Assembly (NCBI RefSeq): GCF_026625565.1
Contig: NZ_CP112998.1
Span: 6,732,501-6,796,500, forward strand
Reading direction: 5' to 3'
Origin: Dyadobacter pollutisoli
GTDB lineage: Bacteria > Bacteroidota > Bacteroidia > Cytophagales > Spirosomataceae
DNA length: 64,000 nucleotides
A model generated the notes under the pieces. It was not told the DNA's origin. It ran no database searches and saw only the letters and a list, made by a program, of their open reading frames with translations. Below, piece after piece: positions 54,064-61,895 of this stretch. The translations under genes were made by a program, and so were the position numbers. Positions within the stretch are counted from its first letter, which is position 1. Every line of letters starts with the position of its first letter.

Positions 54064-54093
54064 ACTAGTCTTATTTAGACTAATCCAAAATAA
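54064..54093 (-). promoter_or_regulatory. Candidate iron-responsive operator upstream of the TonB receptor
   Basis: An imperfect palindrome, ACTAGTC-N7-GACTAAT, lies at 54064-54084. It overlaps TTATTT-N11-AAATAA (54071-54093). It is 42 bp upstream of the receptor start, where a Fur/DtxR-type site would act. It is supported by symmetry and gene context only. Confidence 0.4.
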
Positions 54094-54247
54094 TTAGAAA
54101 GCAGATTTACATTAAAATATGAGGTGATCTGAAAATCGTTTTATTTGTTCAATTTTTTCTGGCAATATTTTAATTGATAAGTATTTGCATCAATGATTAC
54201 ATTTTGAGGCACGATTCAAAAACGGTATCGTCGAGCGAAGTCAGCCG

Positions 54248-54620
54248 CTACAATGTTACATCGCTGACGCGATTTTGATCTGGAATGAATGAGGGGTGAT
54301 TTTTCTACCGCGGAGGCCACCGAGGTTGCATCGCTACGCGATTTGGCAATGGGGATTTAATATAAAATTATGCTACCAATGTTACATCGCTGACGCGATT
54401 TAGGAACTGGTATAATGTTGCAAAATCTCTACCAATGTTACATCGCTGACGCGATTTTGGCTTAGAAAGAATGAATGGGTTTTTTGCCGCGTGGCGGCCG
54501 CCACGCGGTACGGGAAGAAAGTATTTCAAACCATCAAATGCCGTAGGCATATAACCTCGGCGGCCGCGCGGTAGGGAGAAAACGACATTCAAGCTAGTTG
54601 AAATGCCATAGGCATGCAAC
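54248..54620. repeat. Modular hairpin repeats, island B
   Basis: Six units are visible. Four are minus-oriented: 54248-54276, 54305-54344, 54373-54401 and 54429-54458. Two are plus-oriented: 54536-54575 and 54601-54620. The minus units have stem TCGC/GCGA with loop GTA or GTCA, then TGTAAC or TGCAAC; the plus units have stem TGCC/GGCA. The 54305 and 54536 units carry an extra GC-rich hairpin before the closing GTAG. With the palindrome at 54487-54508 they fill the 608-bp gap between the TonB receptor and the isomerase. I see no gene there. Confidence 0.8.
54487..54508. repeat. 22-bp perfect GC palindrome
   Basis: CCGCGTGGCGG (54487-54497) is followed directly by its reverse complement. Each half is also a mini hairpin (CCGC-GTG-GCGG). 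It is embedded in island B and resembles the extra GC hairpin of the units at 54305 and 54536. Confidence 0.85.
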
Positions 54621-54630
54621 TAACCCGTGA

Positions 54631-55461
54631 CTACGCAAGATTGGATTTGATAAACGCCAGCCCATCCCGCATCAACTGCTCTTCGGATTCGAACATTTTG
54701 CGCCAGATGTTGGCGACCGGCAATTTCGGGCTGAATGCTTCGATACTAATCCAGCCGTCGTATTTAATGTCATTGATGGCTTTGAAAACGCCTTCCCAAT
54801 CCACATTTCCTTTACCGGGTGTCGAACGGTCATTTTCGGAAAGTTGGATAAATGAGATCCGATCACCGGCTTTGCGAATGGTATCTCCAATATTCTTTTC
54901 TTCAATATTGGCATGAAAAGTATCGAACATGATCTTGCAGTTCGGGTGATTTACTTCGTCTACAAACCGGATCAGCTCGTCTCCGCAGCTGGTGAGGTAC
55001 AATTCAAACCGGTTCAGATATTCCAGGCCAAGCGTAATGTCAAGCGATTCCGCATAGTCTGCAACTTCTCTGATACCCTCTATTCCCCAGTTCCATTCTT
55101 CCTCCGTGGCAGGCTTACCGGTAAACACGCCCAATGCAGAATGGTATGGTCCCATTAATTTGGTGGCGCCAAGAACCAGTGAGCAGTCCAATGCACTTTT
55201 TAGGCGGTCGATGGTATGCCTTCTCATCGCAGAGTCAGGGCTGATCAGATGCTCATCGGGGCCACATATCGTGTCGGTTTCACATGCAAGACCGATATCG
55301 TCGAGTTTCTTGCGGAAATTAAACCAATGTTCAGGATTAGTATTGAAAATGGGGACCTCTACTCCGTCAAAACCGATTTTCTTGATCAATTCAAGGGTTG
55401 GAAAAAGACTGTCATCAATTTGGTTTCCCCATAGCAGGAGATTCATACTATACTTCATCAA
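54631..55461 (-). CDS. Sugar isomerase/epimerase, D-tagatose 3-epimerase-like TIM barrel
   Basis: The 276-residue TIM-barrel protein is related to D-psicose/D-tagatose 3-epimerases. Metal-site residues are recognisable: Glu in LGLEYLNRFELY, Asp and His in KIMFDTFHANIEE, and Glu in SIEAFSP. The third ligand, normally His in the strand before GE-N-R, is Gln206 (ISFIQLSENDR; codon 54846-54844), while the substrate Arg is kept. Activity on a keto-sugar is likely but altered metal binding is possible. It may be monocistronic. It starts at 55461 or the next Met. A long repeat island follows. Confidence 0.9.
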   Translation of the reverse strand: MMKYSMNLLLWGNQIDDSLFPTLELIKKIGFDGVEVPIFNTNPEHWFNFRKKLDDIGLACETDTICGPDEHLISPDSAMRRHTIDRLKSALDCSLVLGATKLMGPYHSALGVFTGKPATEEEWNWGIEGIREVADYAESLDITLGLEYLNRFELYLTSCGDELIRFVDEVNHPNCKIMFDTFHANIEEKNIGDTIRKAGDRISFIQLSENDRSTPGKGNVDWEGVFKAINDIKYDGWISIEAFSPKLPVANIWRKMFESEEQLMRDGLAFIKSNLA

Positions 55462-55682
55462 TCGGGTTGTAAGCGGCCCTTCTGTCTGGGAAGTGGCGGA
55501 GTTGTTAAATAGGATACTTTATCAGTGTAAATGTCCTGATAATATTCTTACAATTTTAAAGAAAAATCATACGTATATATCCACATCATTTGACGATTAT
55601 TGACTCTATATTGATTTGATGAAAAGGCAATAACTGGCTAGCAGGGTAAAATAAAGCTACTAGTACGGTCAAAAAAGAAAAA

Positions 55683-55709
55683 GCAGCCCCGAAATCTATC
55701 GAAGGCTGC
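55683..55709 (-). terminator. Terminator of the META-like lipoprotein gene
   Basis: Arms GCAGCC (55683-55688) and GGCTGC (55704-55709) are flanked on the minus strand by a T-rich run (TTTTTCTTTTTT). The hairpin lies 30 bp past the gene's stop. Confidence 0.6.
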
Positions 55710-55738
55710 CTTTTAAAATCCGTTATCGGATACCGAAA

Positions 55739-56167
55739 TTATTGCACTCTGCTGAAAATTAGCTGATTGTTGTTTTCGTAGAATAAAATCAAACGGTTTG
55801 ATTTAAGATCGTACACATTGACATTCGGGAGCGCATTCACAAAAAGATTGCCCCAGGAAGTTTCAGCGCGCTCGGTTCCGCCACCGCCCAGCTGAATGGT
55901 ATTTTGCTGCGCTGTTTCGTAAAATCCCGTAATATAATTTGTTGATGATGTTCCTTCGAGTTCTCCTTTGTCTTTAAAATTCAGGCTCACATCCAGTTGT
56001 CCTTTGGCAGGGCCTGGCTTGCGAATCGTATCTTCCTCCTGCACTATACTTTCCAGTTGCCATTTTCCCGTAAGCTCCATATTACTGCTGATTGTGGTGG
56101 TTTTTCCACAGCTTGAAACCAGTAGGGAAAATAGTACCATTGTGAGTGAATGTAATAGGTTTTTCAT
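55739..56167 (-). CDS. Small META/lipocalin-like lipoprotein
   Basis: The 142-residue lipoprotein has signal peptide and lipobox MKNLLHSLTMVLFSLLVSSC; this fixes the start at 56167, since the frame to 56293 adds an unlikely lead. The mature part (ELTGKWQLESIVQEEDTIR..., TNYITGFYETAQQNTIQLGGGG, SNRLILFYENNNQLIFSRVQ) has the pattern of META (HslJ-like) or lipocalin-type heat-shock/stress lipoproteins. Function is unknown. The 294-bp upstream region to the AraC gene holds the promoter of that gene. Confidence 0.75.
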   Translation of the reverse strand: MKNLLHSLTMVLFSLLVSSCGKTTTISSNMELTGKWQLESIVQEEDTIRKPGPAKGQLDVSLNFKDKGELEGTSSTNYITGFYETAQQNTIQLGGGGTERAETSWGNLFVNALPNVNVYDLKSNRLILFYENNNQLIFSRVQ

Positions 56168-56331
56168 AGCACTTAAATTTTTAGGAACGAGATAATGAGG
56201 ACGTGGGATCTGACAAAATGGTTGTAAAAATTTGACCGGTTCTTTGAATAAAAATAACCATGCCACTCTACGTTTCCAGGTCGGATCTTCCATACCGGGT
56301 GTACAAGATAACGCTGCCAGCCGGATATTCG

Positions 56332-56362
56332 TTTGCCACTTAATAACTGAATTTTACTTTTG
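56332..56362 (+). promoter_or_regulatory. Promoter of the AraC regulator gene
   Basis: TTTG (56332-56335) is followed after 19 nt by TACTTTTG (56355-56362), matching TTTG/TAnnTTTG. The AraC start is about 100 bp downstream. Confidence 0.6.
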
Positions 56363-56461
56363 TCTTTAACGCCTCTTTGAGGAGTATAACTTGCAACTAA
56401 TCATATTTTGATATTAATATTGTGAAATAAAGAGGTTTGTGGTAAAATTAAGGTCGGTTAC

Positions 56462-57322
56462 ATGAAGGCACCCATTCATAAAAACATAGAAAGCCAAGTC
56501 CATACAGTCACTGTTCAGGAGCTAAAAGCGCCTCATTTTGACCCCAACTGGCATTTTCATCCGCATTACCAATTGTTCACAGTGATGGAGGGTACGGGCA
56601 AGCGTTTGATAGGTGATTCGGTGCAGACTTTCGAGCCGGGCGACACTGTTTTTCTGGGTCCCGACGTACCACATTTATGGAGGAGCGACCCGGGGTATTT
56701 TGAGCCTGGCTCGTCGCTTTCCACTCACGGGATCGTATTATATTTTCAGGAGGATTTCCTCGGGAAAGACTTCCTCGAAAAGCCTGAAATGCTGGCGTTG
56801 CGCCAACTTTTTATGGATTCCAAAAGAGGGATTGAATACAAAGGTGTCTTGCGTGAGCATATCCGCAATGAACTCGTTTCGCTCAATCACGCGGAAGGTT
56901 TCAAAAGCATTATCCAATTGCTGACGCTCCTCGATAAGCTGGCGCACGAGCCGGGTGGCGAACCGATTTCCAGCTACGGGTATGTCAATACTTACAAGAT
57001 TTCAGAAACAGAACGCATGCAAAAAGTGCATAACTACGTCTTACAGCATTTCTTTCAGGAGATCAGGCTGGGTGATGTAGCATCCCTGGCGGGGATGACG
57101 GAGGCGGCGTTTTGTAGATATTTTAAAGCCAGGTCTAACAAAACATTCATTGACTTTGTCAACGAAATCAGGATAGGTCACGCTTGCAAGCTGCTTTTGG
57201 AAGATAAATGGACCATTGCACAGATCGCTTACGACAGCGGCTTCGATTCACTTTCCAATTTTAATCGGAATTTCAAGAGGTACATTGGGCATACGCCGCG
57301 GGAGTACAAGGGGAATTATTAA
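56462..57322 (+). CDS. AraC-family transcriptional regulator with cupin sensor
   Basis: The 286-residue regulator has an N-terminal cupin domain (FDPNWHFHPHYQLFTVMEGTGKRLIG, with His residues, then DTVFLGPDVPHLW) and a C-terminal double HTH (RLGDVASLAGMTEAAFCRYFKARSNKTFIDFVNEIRIGHACKLLLEDKWTIAQIAYDSGFDSLSNFNRNFKRYIGHTPREYK), the AraC signature. It converges on the Gfo/Idh gene of the uxuA operon and may regulate a nearby sugar locus; its target is unknown. Confidence 0.93.
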   Translation: MKAPIHKNIESQVHTVTVQELKAPHFDPNWHFHPHYQLFTVMEGTGKRLIGDSVQTFEPGDTVFLGPDVPHLWRSDPGYFEPGSSLSTHGIVLYFQEDFLGKDFLEKPEMLALRQLFMDSKRGIEYKGVLREHIRNELVSLNHAEGFKSIIQLLTLLDKLAHEPGGEPISSYGYVNTYKISETERMQKVHNYVLQHFFQEIRLGDVASLAGMTEAAFCRYFKARSNKTFIDFVNEIRIGHACKLLLEDKWTIAQIAYDSGFDSLSNFNRNFKRYIGHTPREYKGNY

Positions 57323-57326
57323 GAAA

Positions 57327-57357
57327 GACTTGGTAAGCCTTGAAGGCTTGCCAAGTC
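57327..57357. terminator. Bidirectional terminator between AraC gene and uxuA operon
   Basis: Arms of 15 bp (57327-57341 and 57343-57357) pair with one G-T wobble and close on a minimal loop; T-rich sequence follows. It lies between converging genes. The core resembles the terminator at 2482-2514. Confidence 0.8.
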
Positions 57358-57367
57358 TCTTTTTCTT

Positions 57368-58804
57368 TCAACCTTTCACACGAGTTGTCCCGTATGGGCC
57401 GCGCTGTGGGCGGGAAAGCATAGAACTGGCTTCTTTGTCGCCAATAAAATCTTCCTTTTTAGGGTCCCATTTCAATTTGCGGCCCAGTTTCATGGCAGTA
57501 TGTGCCAATAAGCAAGCTGTGCAGGAACGTTGGGCAATTTCAGCGTGGCTGATCGTTTGCTTGCCACTTTGAATGCTTTCAATCCAGTTTTGATGCTGTT
57601 CCGGGCTTTCGTACAAATGGATTTCATTGGGCTGGATCACCGATCCCAAAATCTTCTGATCACTTGCATAGAACGCTTTGTTTTCGGCAGCGGCAACAGC
57701 CGCGCCGGGGTCGGAAGCCGTTACACCGACATTACCTCTTGAAACAAATATCCATCCTTCGGTTCCTTCAAATTTGACCCCGTTCGGGTTTGTACCGCCA
57801 ATTTCCATTTCCACACCATTAGCATACTTGGCATTTACTAAAAAGTCGCCGTGAACATCCCAGAGACCTGAGCCTTTGGCAGGAAATGTGGCTTTGCCTT
57901 CTATTTCAATCGGGCCGGTAAGCTCGGTATCCATACCCCAATGCGCAATGTCAATGTGGTGTGAACCCCAGCCGGTGATCATCCCCGCCCCAAACTGCTC
58001 CAAACGCAACCATCCCGGACGGTCATTAATATCAGTTTGAGAATGCACACGGTCGAGTGTGTAATATATCTCAGGCGTTGAGCCCAGCCACATATCGTAG
58101 TTCAGGTTCGATGGCACGGGCATTTGGGCAGTACTGCCTCCTGCCGGGTCACCGGGTAAGCCAACATATACCTTTTTCAGTTTGCCAATTCTCCCATTGC
58201 GCACCAGTTCACACGTCCTTTTGAATTGCGGCCACGGATTAACGGAACGCTGCTGGCTTCCTAGCTGGAATATCACCCCTTTCTTTTTAATCATATCCGC
58301 CATCATCCGGCCTTCCTTAATGGTCAGCGACGTTGGTTTTTGCATATATATGTGCTTGCCTGCCACGGCAGCTTCCATGGCAGGCTGCGCGTGCCAGTGA
58401 TCCGGCGTGCTGATGATCACCGCGTCAATGTCCTTTCTTGCCAAAATCTCATGGTAGTCGTCATATGTCTTCACTTCCAGGTATTTTTCTTTGCCTGTCC
58501 GGTCCGCGTATTTTTTTTCAATCCAGACTTTCCCTTTGGCCAGTCTGTTTTTATCAAGGTCAGCAACAGCGATCACGTGAGCCGCTTCGTTTTTGATCAC
58601 TTCCGGCAAATCGTGGGATGAACCGATACGGCCGAAACCAATTTGTCCGATATTGATCCGGTTACTAGGTGCGGTTTTGCCAAAAACAGTAGATGGAACG
58701 ATGGTCGGAAACATCGAAGCTGCAATGATACCCGCGGTCCCGGTAGCTGCGGTTTTAAGAAATGCCCTCCTATTCCCGTTGTTTGCCTGATTTATTTCAT
58801 TCAT
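57368..58804 (-). CDS. Exported Gfo/Idh/MocA oxidoreductase
   Basis: The 478-residue oxidoreductase has a twin-arginine export signal (NGNRRAFLKTAATGTAGIIAASM). The Rossmann motif is IGQIGFGRIGSSHDLP. The lysine motif is HIYMQKPTSLTIKEG, with Lys kept and Glu replaced by Gln. A C-terminal signature includes WGSHHIDIAHWGM. It probably oxidises a sugar derivative outside the cytoplasm, using a tightly bound NAD(P) as known for exported members. It is the last gene of the uxuA operon, 38 bp after ThuA. Confidence 0.92.
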   Translation of the reverse strand: MNEINQANNGNRRAFLKTAATGTAGIIAASMFPTIVPSTVFGKTAPSNRINIGQIGFGRIGSSHDLPEVIKNEAAHVIAVADLDKNRLAKGKVWIEKKYADRTGKEKYLEVKTYDDYHEILARKDIDAVIISTPDHWHAQPAMEAAVAGKHIYMQKPTSLTIKEGRMMADMIKKKGVIFQLGSQQRSVNPWPQFKRTCELVRNGRIGKLKKVYVGLPGDPAGGSTAQMPVPSNLNYDMWLGSTPEIYYTLDRVHSQTDINDRPGWLRLEQFGAGMITGWGSHHIDIAHWGMDTELTGPIEIEGKATFPAKGSGLWDVHGDFLVNAKYANGVEMEIGGTNPNGVKFEGTEGWIFVSRGNVGVTASDPGAAVAAAENKAFYASDQKILGSVIQPNEIHLYESPEQHQNWIESIQSGKQTISHAEIAQRSCTACLLAHTAMKLGRKLKWDPKKEDFIGDKEASSMLSRPQRGPYGTTRVKG

Positions 58805-58842
58805 GATATTTCAGATTAAGGATTATAACTAATGTCTGACGA

Positions 58843-59682
58843 TTACTTTTTACGCACCTCATCCTGCGGGCTGACGGCGTAGGCTTTGCTATAATTTCTC
58901 GGTTTCTGCGGACCAATAGCCCACTCAATGGCGCCAAGAATGTGTTTTCTTAGATCTTCTTTTTCATAGTCGGTTTTTTCATGTCCGAGTGAAGTGTAGA
59001 AAGCCCGGCCGCCATCGTATTCATGCCACCAAACTGACGGAAATACGGTACCAAAAGTATCCAGCGCTTTACCGGCAGGTTTTTCAATGGTAGTATGATC
59101 ATTAACAGCGAGCACATTCAGGTTAACAGCCATTTCTTTTACAAAATAAAATTCATCCTTTTCACGCTTCCATTCTGCTGGTAAATGAGCCAGTGACGGG
59201 TTTTTTGGATCCAGTATCTTGACAGAAAAAGCCTGTCCCGGCTCATGCCAGAAGAAAGTCCCGCCCAGCATATCCTTAAACCATTTCCATTTCCGCTCAG
59301 TACCGGAAGCTGAATGCATACCCACAAAATTTCCGCCTGCCTGTATGTAGCGCATCAGGGCAACGCGTTGAGCGTCCGTATCGAAAACATCATTGTTGGT
59401 ATTGGAAAAAAACAGGGCGTCGTACTGTTTCAGATTGTCATCTGTGAATTTGGTAGGATCCGAAGTGGTATCCACAGCAAAGCCGTTTTGCTTGCCCAAT
59501 GCCTGGATAGCCACCAGGGACGCGGCGATATTGTCATGGACATAGCCTTTCCCGTTTTTGGTATAGACCAGGATTTTGACTTTGTTCCATTTAATTTTTT
59601 GAGCGTAGCTAGCCGTCGTTGCGGACATAACAAGCATCAGGAGCATTAAGAAGGCAGGTTTTAGGAAATTGATTTTTCTCAT
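58843..59682 (-). CDS. Exported ThuA-domain protein
   Basis: The 279-residue protein has a signal peptide (LMLLMLVMSATTASYAQ) and one ThuA domain: VKILVYTKNGKGYVHDNIAASLVAI, FFSNTNNDVF, GGNFVGMHSASGTE, FFWHEPGQ and YTSLGHEKTDYEKEDLRKHILGAIEWAIG. ThuA is a glutamine-amidotransferase-like fold; in Rhizobium it acts on trehalose with the Gfo/Idh enzyme ThuB. Here it sits next to an exported Gfo/Idh enzyme, so a 3-keto-sugar step is plausible. It is the third gene of the uxuA operon. Confidence 0.9.
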   Translation of the reverse strand: MRKINFLKPAFLMLLMLVMSATTASYAQKIKWNKVKILVYTKNGKGYVHDNIAASLVAIQALGKQNGFAVDTTSDPTKFTDDNLKQYDALFFSNTNNDVFDTDAQRVALMRYIQAGGNFVGMHSASGTERKWKWFKDMLGGTFFWHEPGQAFSVKILDPKNPSLAHLPAEWKREKDEFYFVKEMAVNLNVLAVNDHTTIEKPAGKALDTFGTVFPSVWWHEYDGGRAFYTSLGHEKTDYEKEDLRKHILGAIEWAIGPQKPRNYSKAYAVSPQDEVRKK

Positions 59683-59721
59683 TGGATATGGGTATTGGTC
59701 ATAAAATGCGTTGGTAAAATA

Positions 59722-60486
59722 TTAGAAACCGATCGAATTTCCGCCATCCACGGGCAGTGACACACCAGTGATAAATTTGGAAGCTTCCGATGCGAGGAAC
59801 ACGGCCGCCCAGCCAATATCGTCCGGCTTACCCCAGGTTCCCATGGGTGTACGGCCCATCGCTTTGTCCCGCCGCGCAGGGTCGCCATTCATGGCAGTGA
59901 GCATCATGGGTGTTTCAATGAAACCAGGTGCAATAGCATTGATCCTGACATTATATGGCGAAAATTCGGTTGTTAATGCTTTCACCATACCTCCAACCGC
60001 TGATTTGGAGGCGGTATAGGCCACTACCCTGTCGATTCCGTAGAGGGCTGCCATGGAAGTAATCATAATGATGGAGCCTTTTTTACGCTCGATCATTCTT
60101 TTGCCGCATTCCCTTGTAATGGAAAAAACCGCGTGCAGGTTAGTTTGGATAATCCGGTCAAAATCTTCGTCTGTGACTTCCACGGCATGTTTTTTCATAT
60201 TAATACCCGCATTGTTGATCAGAATATCAATTGGGCCAACCTTAGATTCAATGTCGGAGATGAGCGCGGGAATCGATTTTAAATCCGTGATATCATTCAC
60301 AAAATAGCTTGAACCTGCGCCAAGAGCGGCCACCGCTTCCTGCAAAACAGTTTCCCGCCTGCCGGTAATGACCACTTTTGCACCGGCCTGAATCATGCAT
60401 TGCGCAATGTAAAAACCAATTCCGCTACCGCCACCGGTAATTAACGCCACCTTGCCTTCAAGCGAAAAAATATTTTGAATAGACAT
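59722..60486 (-). CDS. SDR-family oxidoreductase, sugar-acid dehydrogenase type
   Basis: The 254-residue enzyme has the classical SDR set: TGGGSGIG in the cofactor loop, NNAGI, catalytic Ser in MITSMAALYG and YTASK (Tyr-x-x-x-Lys), and the C-terminal SLPVDGGNSIGF. It probably reduces or oxidises a sugar acid with NAD(P). Its place 30 bp after uxuA suggests D-fructuronate/D-mannonate interconversion (the UxuB role, by a different family) or a related gluconate 5-dehydrogenase; the exact substrate is inferred. Confidence 0.92.
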   Translation of the reverse strand: MSIQNIFSLEGKVALITGGGSGIGFYIAQCMIQAGAKVVITGRRETVLQEAVAALGAGSSYFVNDITDLKSIPALISDIESKVGPIDILINNAGINMKKHAVEVTDEDFDRIIQTNLHAVFSITRECGKRMIERKKGSIIMITSMAALYGIDRVVAYTASKSAVGGMVKALTTEFSPYNVRINAIAPGFIETPMMLTAMNGDPARRDKAMGRTPMGTWGKPDDIGWAAVFLASEASKFITGVSLPVDGGNSIGF

Positions 60487-60516
60487 ATTTAAAAAAGCAC
60501 TGATAGAATGTTACTA

Positions 60517-61722
60517 CTATAATTCATTGAATGAACGGGAAATACTCATTTCCAGCCCTCTTATTTCCGCAAGCGCTTTGAGGCGACCGATCGCAGAGTA
60601 ACCCGGGTAGGTCTTTTTATTCAGATCATCCAGCATTTGAAAACCGTGATCAGGCCGCATTGGAAGCGCATGATCGGGATAATGCGCCGCAGCACGCCGA
60701 TGTTCCTCCTTCACTAGTGCTTTTATTACCTCATACATATCGACGTCACCATCAAGATGTGGCGCCTCATGAAAATTCCGCTGATCTTCCGATTCCCGCC
60801 TGGTAGTCCGCAAATGCACAAAATGAATGCGGTCACCCAGACGCTCAATAATCCCCGGCAGGTCATTGTCTGCCCTCACGCCCAGTGACCCGGTACAGAA
60901 TGTGACACCATTGGCCCTGACATCACAAGCATCGAGCAATTGATTCAGGTCGGATTCAGTACTTACAACTCTTGGCAAGCCCAGCAGTGATTTTGGGGGA
61001 TCGTCGGGGTGAATGCAAAGGTTAATACCTACTTCGTGAGCCACAGGAGCTACCTGACGTATAAAATAGTAAAGGTTTTCTCTCAGTTCTTTATCGCCAA
61101 TTTGAGCGTAAGCATTCAGGAGATTTTGAAAGTTGGTCAGCTCGAATGCCTCTTCTGAACCCGGCAGGCCGAGCAGGACAGTATTGGTGAGCACGCCGAT
61201 TTGCTCGGGCGACATACTCTGCAATTTTTCCAATGCTGATCGCTGAATTTCAGGATCATAGTAATCATTCGCCCCCGGCCTTTTCAAAATGTACATATCG
61301 AAAAGGGCAAAATCCTCCCAAACGAAACGCAGCGTTTTATGGCCTTCCGGAAAAGTATAGTCCAAAGCCGTCCGCGACCAGTCAAGAACAGGCATAAAAT
61401 TGTAGCAAACCGTTTTAATGCCGCAGGCAGCCAGATTTTTCAGTGACTGCTTATAATTTTCAATGTAAATATCCCGCGAAGGCAGTCCTTTTTTGATGTC
61501 TTCATGCACCGGAAGGCTTTCTACTACCAGCCATTTTAATGTGTTAAATCGTTCATTACCAGCTTCAATAAGTAGTTTTCTTGCTTCAATTTCTTCAATT
61601 GTCCATAACGCACCGACCGGTATCTGATGCAAGGCACTGACAACCCCGCTACATCCCGCCTGGCGAATATCCATTAATGAAACCGGATCGTTAGGGCCGA
61701 ACCAGCGCATTGTTTGTATCAT
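60517..61722 (-). CDS. uxuA: D-mannonate dehydratase
   Basis: The 401-residue TIM-barrel metalloenzyme dehydrates D-mannonate to 2-keto-3-deoxygluconate in hexuronate breakdown. The start at 61722 gives MIQTMRWFGPNDPVSLMDIRQAG, the usual UxuA N-terminus; the frame to 61773 is unlikely. Features are GVVSALHQIPVGALW, INLCIHPDDPPKSLLGLPR (metal His), FVHLRTTRRE...FHEAPHLDGDVDMY, and MRPDHGFQMLDD. It is the first gene of a minus-strand operon with SDR, ThuA and Gfo/Idh, and is divergent from lacI. Confidence 0.95.
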   Translation of the reverse strand: MIQTMRWFGPNDPVSLMDIRQAGCSGVVSALHQIPVGALWTIEEIEARKLLIEAGNERFNTLKWLVVESLPVHEDIKKGLPSRDIYIENYKQSLKNLAACGIKTVCYNFMPVLDWSRTALDYTFPEGHKTLRFVWEDFALFDMYILKRPGANDYYDPEIQRSALEKLQSMSPEQIGVLTNTVLLGLPGSEEAFELTNFQNLLNAYAQIGDKELRENLYYFIRQVAPVAHEVGINLCIHPDDPPKSLLGLPRVVSTESDLNQLLDACDVRANGVTFCTGSLGVRADNDLPGIIERLGDRIHFVHLRTTRRESEDQRNFHEAPHLDGDVDMYEVIKALVKEEHRRAAAHYPDHALPMRPDHGFQMLDDLNKKTYPGYSAIGRLKALAEIRGLEMSISRSFNEL

Positions 61723-61768
61723 TGTAAACTTTATTTTTTGATATAAATATCCTGATATTAATTTGCAT

Positions 61769-61782
61769 TGCAATCGATTGCA
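61769..61782. promoter_or_regulatory. LacI-family operator between uxuA and lacI
   Basis: TGCAATCGATTGCA is a perfect 14-bp palindrome, 46 bp upstream of uxuA and 113 bp upstream of lacI. It follows the same pattern (TGCAAnCGnTTGCA) as the site at 24735-24748 and is the probable binding site of the adjacent LacI protein. Confidence 0.8.
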
Positions 61783-61793
61783 TTAAAAAACAG

Positions 61794-61801
61794 TAATTTT
61801 G
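61794..61801 (+). promoter_or_regulatory. Candidate -7 element for lacI
   Basis: TAATTTTG matches TAnnTTTG. The nearest TTG (61768-61770), inside the operator, is 23 nt upstream, a little long, so the operator would overlap the -33 region. It lies 94 bp before the lacI start. Confidence 0.4.
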
Positions 61802-61895
61802 ATATTCCGGCCGCTCAAAGAAATTCAGAAAATGATTGTGTTACATAAAAGACGTAATTGATTGATTTTTTCCCCTACAAGAACCGATAATTGAT

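Noticed and set aside
54248..54620. Insertion-sequence remnant
   Set aside because: No transposase fragment, terminal inverted repeat pair or target duplication was seen; the region is better explained as hairpin repeats.
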